A stretch of DNA of 32,101 bases from assembly GCA_017621085.1 (NCBI GenBank), contig JAGATW010000057.1, positions 1-32,101 of the forward strand. The letters run 5' to 3'. This DNA comes from Clostridia bacterium (GTDB lineage Bacteria; Bacillota; Clostridia; Oscillospirales; CAG-272). The first letter of the stretch is position 1, and every line of letters starts with the position of its first letter. Both the position numbers and the translations under genes were made by a program. Positions 15,233 to 23,594 of this stretch are shown piece after piece. The notes beneath the pieces were generated by a model. It did not search any database. It saw nothing but the letters and a program-made list of their open reading frames with translations, and was not told the DNA's origin.

Positions 15233-16918
15233 TTAGTCAGCTGTTGTAGGAAATGCTATATCATTATATGAAACATAATGATAATTATCGCCATCTGCCG
15301 GTATTCCACCCTGCATATATGAATATTCTGTTGCTTCACCATCTGTTACAGATACGTATGCTCCAATTGCAAATTTGGCGTTTTTGTGTTCGTCTGCAAA
15401 GCCAACCACCTTAAGATCAAACGCAACAAACTCGTAATTTGTAATTTCTGCATTAATAACGCCCTCTGCAGCTATTCCATCCTTGCCAAATATATTCTTA
15501 TCGCCAAGCTTGCTTTGCGATACCGCAAACACGCCATATTTTAAGTCCTTACCGGATGCTTCCTCATATTCAATAATAGCCTTGTTATTTACGTTAAAGC
15601 CTATCGCAATTCCACCTGTGCCATTTTCAGATGCTGAGTAGCCGAGACATACAAAGAGGGCAGACGCCTCAAGAACACCGTTTTCACCACATTTAGGACA
15701 AGTAACTATTTTTTCACCATCAGCTGTATAGCTTGTGTATGAAATTGAAACAAGCGTTGCATTTCCATTCAAATAATCATAATCGTGTGATAAAGCTGTT
15801 CCTTCAACTGCTTCTTTCGACATTTCACAACCACAGTAGCAATATGTTACCCTTCCTGCATCAACTCCACAGCTCGCAGGAATGTTAACTTTCCTTTCTG
15901 CAATATGAGGAACAAGCTTATATGCTTCGTTAGGATTTGATTCAGCAGTTGATTCAAGAGCGTTTGCATCGTATGTTGCAAAATATCCTTTTGTCCATCC
16001 TCCGCTTAAAATATCTGTACGAACAACATAGGAAACCTTGTTCTCCTTGCAGAAATAAATCCTATCCTGAGATTTATTTACTCGTGAATATTTAACATCG
16101 TTTATTGTCGCTTGTGGGGTGTTGGAATTTTGATTGTTATTGGAAAGCAAAAATGTGAGTGTTCCGTCGGTTTTGGTTGTGTATTCGCCCCTTACATTTT
16201 TAAAATAAGGTTCATTGTTGTATATGGTTGTATCATTTACATAATCGCCGTTTAACTCGCTAATTGTATTATTGCAAAGATAGATATTAAATCCGCCGAG
16301 GGATTCTTTTTTGCTGTATTTAAGATACACGTGTGTCATTTTTCCAAGGAAAACAAGATTATACACGCCTGAGCTTTGTATGTTGGTGTCGGTGTTGAAA
16401 TATGTAAATGTTTCAGGGAAAACAAGCGTTGTCATTCCTGTGCAATTTTTAAATTGATAAATGCTGGAAAATTCTTGGAAGGCTACGGGGAGCTTGTTAT
16501 CCTTGAATACAAGCTGCTTTGAATTTGAAAAAGCCTCTTCTCCAAGTGTAGTAATTTGCGCCTGTCCGAAATCGATCAGTGTGAGAGAGTCGCAGCTGGA
16601 AAACGCTTGCTTTGGAATAACCTTTATACCGCAATTATCATCAAAGCGCACAGTTGTAATATTACTGTTCTTGAATGTGTATTCTGCCATTTTTGTTACA
16701 TAGTATCTTTCGCCCTCATATTCTATATATTCGGGTATTACTATGTCTGTGTTTGAAAAAGTATTGCCTTCGTGCTTTTTGATTGTAGCTGTCTTACCAT
16801 CCTCAATTAATGTGTAGGATAGCTCGTTTACTGTTACATCAACAGCAAATACACTTATTGCAAGCAATAATGCAAGAACTGCTACCATTGAAAGAATTAA
16901 TAAAATTTTTTTCTTTAT
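15233..16918 (-). CDS. Secreted BspA-like surface protein, apparent ATA start
   Basis: A 561-residue secreted protein if started at the ATA codon at 16918. AAGGAG at 16925-16930 is six bases from that ATA, and the peptide then begins (M)KKKILLILSMVAVLALLLA, a classic signal peptide matching MKKKIFLMLSM of the paralogue at 30007. The first ATG in frame (16888) has no ribosome site and would drop the basic n-region; no ATG, GTG or TTG lies between the upstream stop and it. After the signal come LRR_5-like segments (VTKMAEYTFKNSNITTV; ALTLIDFGQAQI-like), a poorly conserved middle, a Cys-rich stretch (CYCGCEM, CPKCGENG), and the shared C-terminal module from residue 421. A mutated start (pseudogene) is the alternative, but the frame is otherwise intact. 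Confidence 0.75.
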   Translation of the reverse strand: MKKKILLILSMVAVLALLLAISVFAVDVTVNELSYTLIEDGKTATIKKHEGNTFSNTDIVIPEYIEYEGERYYVTKMAEYTFKNSNITTVRFDDNCGIKVIPKQAFSSCDSLTLIDFGQAQITTLGEEAFSNSKQLVFKDNKLPVAFQEFSSIYQFKNCTGMTTLVFPETFTYFNTDTNIQSSGVYNLVFLGKMTHVYLKYSKKESLGGFNIYLCNNTISELNGDYVNDTTIYNNEPYFKNVRGEYTTKTDGTLTFLLSNNNQNSNTPQATINDVKYSRVNKSQDRIYFCKENKVSYVVRTDILSGGWTKGYFATYDANALESTAESNPNEAYKLVPHIAERKVNIPASCGVDAGRVTYCYCGCEMSKEAVEGTALSHDYDYLNGNATLVSISYTSYTADGEKIVTCPKCGENGVLEASALFVCLGYSASENGTGGIAIGFNVNNKAIIEYEEASGKDLKYGVFAVSQSKLGDKNIFGKDGIAAEGVINAEITNYEFVAFDLKVVGFADEHKNAKFAIGAYVSVTDGEATEYSYMQGGIPADGDNYHYVSYNDIAFPTTAD

Positions 16919-16984
16919 AAAAATCTCCTTTAAATAATTTTTTAGTGTTTTAATATGTTAATGTTTTGCATTATAAACAGTGAA

Positions 16985-18796
16985 TCATATTAATGGTAAT
17001 TCCGTCATTCTAAGCTTTGCACATCCATAAGGATACAATGCAATCTTTTCGGCTTTACCAAGAGCTGTTCGTGATTCAGGCGTTTTTGCACAAACATTTT
17101 CATAACCTGTTTCCAAACCCCACGATATTTTCTTCATCTCAGCCATAACCACCATAGGAGGCTCTTGTGAGCTGAAGGGGATATCAGATATTTGGCGTTT
17201 TTCTAATACAAATAGTGGGGACGAAAGTGCATAATTCCAGTCGGATTTTGGAATATATTCATAGTCGCAATATGGATATTTTCTTTCTACACCATTCTTT
17301 TCATATTCATGTATAATTTTTTCATATTTAATAGGAAGGGAGAAGACAATTGAACCACAACGCACACTTTTTAGATTGTGTGGACGGTCAAATATCGTAG
17401 GCTCAACTTCAAACTCAATGACAATATTCGAATGCTTATTAGATGGAATGTCAAAATCGAGTTCTTGACAAAAAACATGTTCTTTTCCGTTTATACGAAG
17501 CTTTTTTGCAAAGGATGGAATTCTAATCTTTAATTGCACATCCTTCTCTGCATCTACTGAATATTCAAGCTTGTTTTCAAATGGATATTGAGTTTTTAGT
17601 GTAATATGTATTCCATCTGCCTTAAGCGTTGAGGGAAGTGGAATTGCTGAAAATATAGTATTATTGCAGTACATAAAAGAAGATAGTGTAAATTTAGGCC
17701 AAGCTTGATTGAAATTTGCGGTACAACAACCAAAGAATGGCTCTAAGCCAAACAAATGTGCATCATTTCCATTAACTCCAAAAATAGGTTTATTCGGAAA
17801 TTCTTGACAAGCAATTTGGTTGCTCATTTGATCATATTGATGTGTCCACATATCGTCGCTTATAGCTGCGGGAAGTGCATTGAAAGCAAGTAATTCTAAG
17901 CGTTCTGCCCACTTCGCATCTCCTGTGTAAGCAAGAAGGTGTTCATACGAATACATTTGCTCCACAACTGCACATAGTTCAGTCCCCTGTATTGGGCTAA
18001 GTCCAGAAAGGCATTCATCACCCGTAAAAAGACCTACAGGAGTGCCATTGTACTCTTTTAGTATTGTGACCAATCGCTCTGCCATGTCGGTATAAGGTTC
18101 ATTCAAGATATCACAACTTATTGCTTCGGATTTTAACATCATAACAAGATTAACAATGTGTGTATCAAAAGTGCATTTGTTAAGTGGTCTTTTCCAAAGT
18201 TCAGTTAGCTGTCGATAATCTGTACCCTGTGATTTTAAAATTTTAGCAAGATCAATTATCCAATCTTCTTTGTACCTTTCCCACAAGAAATTAAGAGCAA
18301 TAAAGCTTTCAAACCAGCGATACCGTCCCCAATAAAAAAGCTTGATTTTTTCTTTCAAAAGCAATTCGTAATAATTCTTCATAGCCTTGTATATGACCAA
18401 AGGCACTCGCTCATCAGACGAACACTCATAATAAACGACCAAAACCTTTGATATAAGCTGTAGTGCCCAAGTGTCATAAGCTGATATTTCATCATCATTA
18501 CAGGGGCATATCCACCCACTTGGTTTTTGATGTTCAATTATAGCATTAACATACCTTTTAGCTCTTGAAATTAAATCATCATTTTCTAAAAGATAAGCAA
18601 GAGGTATAAAACCATCTAACCAATAAGGAACTCTTTCCCAGCCCTCAGCTTTTCCACCTATCCACGCACTATCCTTAACATCCTTCCAAACCTTATCAAG
18701 GTTTCCGCTTAATCCCTTGGCTTGAATTTCAAGTTGACGTTTGAGCCATCCTTTGGGCTTTATTTCTTGTGCTGTATAAAAATTCCATGTGTGCAT
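16985..18796 (-). CDS. GH127/DUF1680-like beta-L-arabinofuranosidase
   Basis: A 603-residue cytoplasmic glycosidase (no signal peptide). The N-terminal alpha-barrel has VPYWLDGFIPLAYLLEND at 57-73, the hallmark of DUF1680. Glu273 and Cys275 (GTELCAV) and the Cys pair 357-358 (FFGCCTAN) match the E-x-C and CC zinc ligands known in GH127, where one Cys of the pair is the nucleophile; Glu261 (TGDECLSG) is a possible acid/base. From about 380 a beta-sandwich region follows (LKIRIPSFAKKLRINGKE). The family releases L-arabinofuranose from plant or glycoprotein glycans, but related GH families share the fold, so the substrate is not certain. GGAGG precedes the ATG. It is divergent from an AraC regulator, which probably controls it. 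Confidence 0.82.
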   Translation of the reverse strand: MHTWNFYTAQEIKPKGWLKRQLEIQAKGLSGNLDKVWKDVKDSAWIGGKAEGWERVPYWLDGFIPLAYLLENDDLISRAKRYVNAIIEHQKPSGWICPCNDDEISAYDTWALQLISKVLVVYYECSSDERVPLVIYKAMKNYYELLLKEKIKLFYWGRYRWFESFIALNFLWERYKEDWIIDLAKILKSQGTDYRQLTELWKRPLNKCTFDTHIVNLVMMLKSEAISCDILNEPYTDMAERLVTILKEYNGTPVGLFTGDECLSGLSPIQGTELCAVVEQMYSYEHLLAYTGDAKWAERLELLAFNALPAAISDDMWTHQYDQMSNQIACQEFPNKPIFGVNGNDAHLFGLEPFFGCCTANFNQAWPKFTLSSFMYCNNTIFSAIPLPSTLKADGIHITLKTQYPFENKLEYSVDAEKDVQLKIRIPSFAKKLRINGKEHVFCQELDFDIPSNKHSNIVIEFEVEPTIFDRPHNLKSVRCGSIVFSLPIKYEKIIHEYEKNGVERKYPYCDYEYIPKSDWNYALSSPLFVLEKRQISDIPFSSQEPPMVVMAEMKKISWGLETGYENVCAKTPESRTALGKAEKIALYPYGCAKLRMTELPLI

Positions 18797-18817
18797 GTTA
18801 GTACCTCCGTTACATTT

Positions 18818-18846
18818 ATTATATCACACTATATTTAGATTGAAAA
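18818..18846 (-). promoter_or_regulatory. Promoter for the glycosidase gene
   Basis: On the minus strand, TTTTCA (18841-18846), 17-bp spacer and TATAAT (18818-18823), about 20 bases before the ATG region. The opposing AraC promoter starts 22 bases away, so one bound regulator could control both. Confidence 0.65.
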
Positions 18847-18868
18847 TTGATGAAAAAAGCATATTATA

Positions 18869-18897
18869 TTGACAAAATCACACAGCGGTGTTATTAT
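18869..18897 (+). promoter_or_regulatory. Sigma-A-type promoter for the AraC regulator
   Basis: A consensus TTGACA (18869-18874), 17-bp spacer and TATTAT (18892-18897). It lies inside the open frame that extends upstream of the chosen ATG, which shows the extension is not coding. Confidence 0.75.
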
Positions 18898-18930
18898 AAT
18901 TATAACAAACATCATAAATTGGAGAAGAGT

Positions 18931-19698
18931 ATGATAGGAATAAATTTTAATATGCCTATAATGTATAAGCATGCATCGTTGAGAATTTTTAAAAAAAACG
19001 AATGTCATGTAACGAGAATTTGCCTCGATAATGTATTGCTTTTAGTGTATGAAGGGATTCTACGATTTTCTGAAAACGGAGTTCAAAAAGAGGTCTGTGC
19101 AGGAGAATATTACATACAGAAAAAGAATTCGCATCATTCTGGAGAAATAGTTAGCGATGCTCCAAAATATCTTTATGTGCATTTCGATGGTGAATGGACA
19201 GAAGGACAGGATGCCTTTCCAAGCAGAGGAGTTTTTAGTTACGACTCTCTTTCCGAGCTTATTCAAAGAATTGATACGGCAGCACATCAATCTGTGCCAT
19301 ATAACGAATTGCAGTTTTTATTTTTAAAACTACTAATGAAGTTAAAGGAAAAGCCTCAAAAAAACGATATTGCAAAAATCTTTTCCCAATATATTAACGA
19401 AAATCTTTGTAATATATATTCTCTTTCTGATATTTGTAATGAGTTTCATTATAGCAAGAATTATGTTATACGCATCTTCAACAAAGAATTTGGTGTTTCT
19501 CCTATTCAATATATTAATGAAGTAAAAATAAAACGAGCTATGTATTTACTGGAAACCACCTCAAGACCTATTAAGGAAATTATGGAAGAATGCTGCTTTC
19601 ATGATTATCCTTATTTTTACAAGAGATTTATTAATAAAACCGGTATATCTCCCCAAAAATGGCGTAAAAAGAAGCAAATGAATCCATCGAATTGTTAA
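18931..19698 (+). CDS. AraC-family transcriptional regulator
   Basis: A 255-residue regulator. The N-terminal part is a cupin-like sensor (LLVYEGILRF, EVCAGEYYIQKKNSHH, YLYVHFDGEW), usual for sugar-responsive AraC proteins. The C-terminal 100 residues hold two helix-turn-helix motifs: LSDICNEFHYSKNYVIRIF and IKEIMEECCFHDYPYFYKRF, ending GISPQKWRKK. The ATG at 18931 is chosen because GGAG lies six bases upstream; the frame is open back to 18847 but that part covers the promoter. Likely target: the divergent GH127 gene, with an arabinose-type inducer by inference. It is monocistronic and ends in a strong terminator. Confidence 0.9.
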   Translation: MIGINFNMPIMYKHASLRIFKKNECHVTRICLDNVLLLVYEGILRFSENGVQKEVCAGEYYIQKKNSHHSGEIVSDAPKYLYVHFDGEWTEGQDAFPSRGVFSYDSLSELIQRIDTAAHQSVPYNELQFLFLKLLMKLKEKPQKNDIAKIFSQYINENLCNIYSLSDICNEFHYSKNYVIRIFNKEFGVSPIQYINEVKIKRAMYLLETTSRPIKEIMEECCFHDYPYFYKRFINKTGISPQKWRKKKQMNPSNC

Positions 19699-19722
19699 AA
19701 TGTAATTATGCATTATAATTAG

Positions 19723-19754
19723 AAAAGCAAGGCTGAAAATTCAGCCTTGCTTTT
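19723..19754. terminator. Bidirectional terminator between AraC gene and the TIR operon
   Basis: A perfect 14-bp stem (19723-19736 with 19741-19754) and 4-base loop with T runs on both strands. It ends the AraC gene and the minus-strand operon whose last stop is at 19769. Confidence 0.88.
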
Positions 19755-19768
19755 TATGAGTAATATTT

Positions 19769-20392
19769 TTAATTTAATCCAAAGCCTCTTCTGTTAAGCA
19801 CCATTTTATAACAGTCCACAGGGGGAAGTAAATGCCCACCATAATCCTTAAAGGCTTCACCTACTATTTTAAATCCAAACTTTTCATATAGCTTTATGGC
19901 TGCTATGTTGTCGGATAAAACAGTGAGTTCAACAATCTCATTGGTAGATATATCAAGAAGGCTTGCTAACAAAAAAGATGCAACACCCTTTCTTTGATAA
20001 TCGCTTCTAACAGACACATTACACATGGAATTTCCTAATTTACAATAATTATAGGTCTTATCCATATATGCTGATACTGAGGAAAAGGATTCCGGTGGTT
20101 GTAGCTCTGCTTTTTCAAAATCCTCGAGCAAAGCATTGGGATCCCAGTGAAAGTCATTAGCATGGTAAAGAGCTACTCCTATAACCTGTTCCTTTGCTCT
20201 TACTATGTAAATGGCTTTTTTATAAAATACACATTTAGGATTTTCAAAGGATCGGTATAACACTCTATGTGCATTTTCTATATTTCCAAACAAATCCTTA
20301 TATATATATGGATCGGTTTGATATATTAGTTCTATCACCTCTCTATAATCACTTCGGTTAGAGAGAATTTCAAATGTATATTCATTATTCAT
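19769..20392 (-). CDS. GNAT-family N-acetyltransferase, last gene of the TIR operon
   Basis: A 207-residue acetyltransferase. Motif A is VRSDYQRKGVASFLL (the Q/R-x-x-G-x-A acetyl-CoA loop) and the C-terminal part has VLSDNIAAIKLYEKFGF, the usual GNAT motif B. The N-terminal region is longer than in minimal GNATs. The substrate is unknown: small molecule, protein or tRNA are all possible. Its ATG overlaps the stop of the 754-residue gene by eight bases and has no ribosome site of its own, so translation must be coupled to that gene. This ties it to the operon rather than to the AraC gene beyond the terminator. Confidence 0.85.
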   Translation of the reverse strand: MNNEYTFEILSNRSDYREVIELIYQTDPYIYKDLFGNIENAHRVLYRSFENPKCVFYKKAIYIVRAKEQVIGVALYHANDFHWDPNALLEDFEKAELQPPESFSSVSAYMDKTYNYCKLGNSMCNVSVRSDYQRKGVASFLLASLLDISTNEIVELTVLSDNIAAIKLYEKFGFKIVGEAFKDYGGHLLPPVDCYKMVLNRRGFGLN

Positions 20393-22649
20393 ATGTATCT
20401 ATTATTATAAAATTGCTATATGCAATAACCGTTGGCTCTATCCAAAGCTTTATATCGTTACTGCAACACATTCTGTTGGGTAAACAATAATATTTACTAT
20501 TTATGGAATATCTAAATTCAGAAATGACTTCGATATCCATATCTCTGTTATATCCCGGAGAAAATACAGAAAAATGAGAAATCTTGTATCCGTCACGAGT
20601 TTCGTGCGAATATTCATATGTTCCTACATAAGGATATATTCCATCCAGTCCCTTCGCGTCATCCTTGCCGTTTTGAAGATATTTATACACCTCAAGAATA
20701 GCATCTATTCTTCCATCTATTCTTTCTTCAGTAACATCATCGAATTTACAAAGGTATTCGAGACGTTGTATTTCTGAATAATCTAAAAGCTGATATCTGC
20801 CAAGCATTTCGCGTAAAACCTTATTCTTAATTTTGCCCTCCGGAGTATTCGCAAACATACACTCGTCATTAAGCTCTTTTATTTCTACCAAAAGCTTATC
20901 TATATCCTTCGAGGTAAGATCGGCTAAGCGTTTATTTTGCGCCTTAACCTCTTTGCGTAGCTCTTCGTTTGCCCGTCGTTGAAAATCATCAACCTGTCTT
21001 GATGTAAACACATTTTCGTTAGTTTGTTTCTTGTATCTGTATTTTTCATTTGCATATCTGAAAAAACCACAATAGAAAATATAGAGAAACTTAAGCGTTG
21101 TGAATACAATTCCAAGTATGCGCTCCTTTTTTCTTTGTAAAGGGAAATCAGGGTTGTTTTTCAAAAGCTCAAGCATTTTCATATGTGAACCTATATTCAA
21201 AGGATACTTGTTACGTAGTTTCCTTTCAGGCATATCATCGGCAAAAACAATATCAGACAAATATGTTATCAAATGAAGAGCTCTTAATTCAGCGGTTATT
21301 GCGACACGCTGTTCTTCGATAACTGTATTTACAATTGCGTTATTATAATTGTTTTCCCATACATATTCGCAACACCATCTGTTAAATGCAGATTGTATCT
21401 CTTCATTAGTTTCGTTCTCAAGCTTTGTTATATCGAAAATATCTGAACCAAATCTTGATTGTAAGCTATTCAAAAGTTTACGATAAATCTCATTTGAGCG
21501 TGAAAACAGGAATTGCAAAATATTAGTTGCACTTTCCTTAACCAACAAAATAACAATTATTGTATCCCAAGAATGACCCATAAATAAATCATTATACTTT
21601 GAGGAATACTGTACTGTTAGTTGTCTTTTATTTTCCTCGGTTAAGCAATCCGAAATTGACATTGCAAGTTGTTTTATATATCTGTAATCTATGGCGTATA
21701 GGTCACGAATATATGAGTTGCTATCTGACTCTTCCCCTATGTCATTTAGACGAAGCTCTCTTTTAATCGCACGCCTTCCTCTTCTTGATGATAGTAAAAG
21801 TTCTCCGTCTTTTGCAACATAATCGTCCCCTTCAGATGAACAAAGACGCAAGTCGCAATCCTCTATACCAAGTGAAGAATAATTTAAATACAAGCAATCA
21901 CTTGTTTTTGTGTTGTCAATAACGTCTTGAAGATAATAATACTTATCATATAGCTTAACAAGTGTAAAACAAGTATCATATGTTTCCTTGCCACGAGGGC
22001 TTCTTATTTCTATGCTTACTTTTTTGAGTTCGTTGAACTCGTATTTTTCTCCGTCCTCGCAAACAAACAGACTTCCATAGTTATCACCGGCTATGTCAAC
22101 ATCTTTGAGTGATATATTTCTGATATATGGAAATAAATTTATAAGTTCCAATAGCTCATCATATTTTGATGTTATATCCTCTCTCATATCAATAGCTCTT
22201 GATGATGTACGTGCTATCTCAGCACATCTTGCGAAGTACGCAAAACGGTTGTTGTTATCACGATTTAGATACGCATCCATACCCATATCCTTTGATATTA
22301 TGCCATTGTAGAAAATATCCAGTTGTGCATCTATAATTGTCGGCTCAATTGTAACAAAGCGAAGCGGTCTTTTTCTATATAGCTCACTAAAGGTTTTGGT
22401 AATTCGCATATAAGAATTGAATCTTTCAGCATCTGTTGGATTCATATTAGAGTTATTTGCTTTCCAATCACGATATTTTGCATAAATAAGTGCAAATGTT
22501 AAATTCAAAATTCTTGAATAACATTCATATATTTGTTTGTTAGTAGTCAAAAAGCTTGAGGTTCCAAACTCTCCATCGAAAAGCAAGTCCTTCACTGTTT
22601 TGTCCGGAATATACCATTCAATTTGACTAATACACTCTTCTCTTGTCAT
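20385..22649 (-). CDS. 754-residue unknown protein, fourth gene of the TIR operon
   Basis: I do not recognise any named domain. The protein looks soluble and mostly helical from about 320 on. Residues 175-300 look beta-rich (GSLFVCEDGEKYEF, VSIEIRSPRG, CFTLVKLYDKYYYL) and end in a basic cluster SSRRGRRAIKRELR. A hydrophobic stretch at about 511-530 (ILGIVFTTLKFLYIFYCGFF) might be a membrane helix or a buried core helix. A charged helix near 548-600 (VDDFQRRANEELRKEVKAQ) may be a coiled coil. GAGGGAT precedes the ATG, 11 bases after the ATPase stop. By position it is a core part of the system, but its role cannot be read from sequence. Confidence 0.7.
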   Translation of the reverse strand: MTREECISQIEWYIPDKTVKDLLFDGEFGTSSFLTTNKQIYECYSRILNLTFALIYAKYRDWKANNSNMNPTDAERFNSYMRITKTFSELYRKRPLRFVTIEPTIIDAQLDIFYNGIISKDMGMDAYLNRDNNNRFAYFARCAEIARTSSRAIDMREDITSKYDELLELINLFPYIRNISLKDVDIAGDNYGSLFVCEDGEKYEFNELKKVSIEIRSPRGKETYDTCFTLVKLYDKYYYLQDVIDNTKTSDCLYLNYSSLGIEDCDLRLCSSEGDDYVAKDGELLLSSRRGRRAIKRELRLNDIGEESDSNSYIRDLYAIDYRYIKQLAMSISDCLTEENKRQLTVQYSSKYNDLFMGHSWDTIIVILLVKESATNILQFLFSRSNEIYRKLLNSLQSRFGSDIFDITKLENETNEEIQSAFNRWCCEYVWENNYNNAIVNTVIEEQRVAITAELRALHLITYLSDIVFADDMPERKLRNKYPLNIGSHMKMLELLKNNPDFPLQRKKERILGIVFTTLKFLYIFYCGFFRYANEKYRYKKQTNENVFTSRQVDDFQRRANEELRKEVKAQNKRLADLTSKDIDKLLVEIKELNDECMFANTPEGKIKNKVLREMLGRYQLLDYSEIQRLEYLCKFDDVTEERIDGRIDAILEVYKYLQNGKDDAKGLDGIYPYVGTYEYSHETRDGYKISHFSVFSPGYNRDMDIEVISEFRYSINSKYYCLPNRMCCSNDIKLWIEPTVIAYSNFIIIDTYE

Positions 22650-22660
22650 TTTTATCCCTC

Positions 22661-23581
22661 TTATTCAGATGCAAGGCAATCAACTATTAGCTTGTATGCT
22701 ACAATTGCCTTTTTTTCGTCATCAGAAAGTTTTTCCGGTGCGATTTTAAATAAAATATCTTCTTGAATTTTAAATCTCTTTACTTCGTTTACACCAAAGA
22801 AATCCTTGTCCATACCAACCATTGTTAAATCAACCTTGTTGTTGTTGATTTCTATTTCACCAAAGGCATCTACTATAAGCTTTTTAATACTGTCATAGCT
22901 TACTGACATACCATCGATTTTTATATCGTCTATTGGAACAGCATTAGGGATTATCACAAACTTCTTTTCACTGAAATTCCTTAATTTGTTGTTAAGGAAC
23001 TCCTCAGTTCCTATACGGAACTGGTATGTTATTCTCATACAGGTTGCCACAGTATCAGAAAGCTCAAGTGCCCATTGTGCTGTTGCTTGATTTCCTGCCG
23101 GTGTATCAAATATAACTCCTGCAAAATCAAACTGCTCACAAGCTCTTATAATGTCCTTGAAACGGTTTTCCTCAACTCCGCCAATAGCAAAGTTACTATT
23201 AGATTCTCTATTAAGTCCCTCATCACGCTTTGTTGGAACGAAAAGAATTGCTGAATTACTGTCGTTATCGAGACCAAAGCATTTTCCTACCGGTATGCAA
23301 TGCTGGAAAATAGCATGATGTGCAATATCAATTCTCGAAGGATGATTCAATACCTTTGAGAAATTGGATGCTAAAGCATCCTGTAATGAGTATGACTCAA
23401 TATCTGCTCCATTCTTTTTAAGTAGAAATGTTAATCCTGCACTATCAAGGTCCAAGTCGAATACCAAAATTGGTCTTTTGGGGGTTGCATTTAATTTTTT
23501 TGCAAGATAAGGAATGGTATTATATGCAATTGAGCTTCTACCTGCACCACCCTTGTATGAAAAGTAGGATATTTTCTTCAT
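22661..23581 (-). CDS. ParA/MinD-fold ATPase with KGGAGR P-loop
   Basis: A 306-residue SIMIBI-class NTPase. The deviant Walker A reads YKGGAGRSS: the signature Lys is at 10, but Arg15 replaces the second Lys of the usual KGGxGK(S/T). Switch region VFDLDLDSAGL (Asp42, Asp44) and Walker B VIFDTPAG (Asp159) are intact, so nucleotide binding is likely; turnover may differ from ParA. Such KGGxGR ATPases occur next to TIR and other effector genes in predicted bacterial conflict systems, as I recall. They are not plasmid partition genes here, since no ParB or parS is near. The ATG follows AAGGAG, 13 bases after the coiled-coil gene. Confidence 0.85.
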   Translation of the reverse strand: MKKISYFSYKGGAGRSSIAYNTIPYLAKKLNATPKRPILVFDLDLDSAGLTFLLKKNGADIESYSLQDALASNFSKVLNHPSRIDIAHHAIFQHCIPVGKCFGLDNDSNSAILFVPTKRDEGLNRESNSNFAIGGVEENRFKDIIRACEQFDFAGVIFDTPAGNQATAQWALELSDTVATCMRITYQFRIGTEEFLNNKLRNFSEKKFVIIPNAVPIDDIKIDGMSVSYDSIKKLIVDAFGEIEINNNKVDLTMVGMDKDFFGVNEVKRFKIQEDILFKIAPEKLSDDEKKAIVAYKLIVDCLASE

Positions 23582-23594
23582 TTAAATTTACTCC

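Noticed and set aside
22661-23581. Plasmid or chromosome partition locus (parA)
   Set aside because: No ParB, no centromere-like repeats, Arg in the P-loop and neighbours of another kind.
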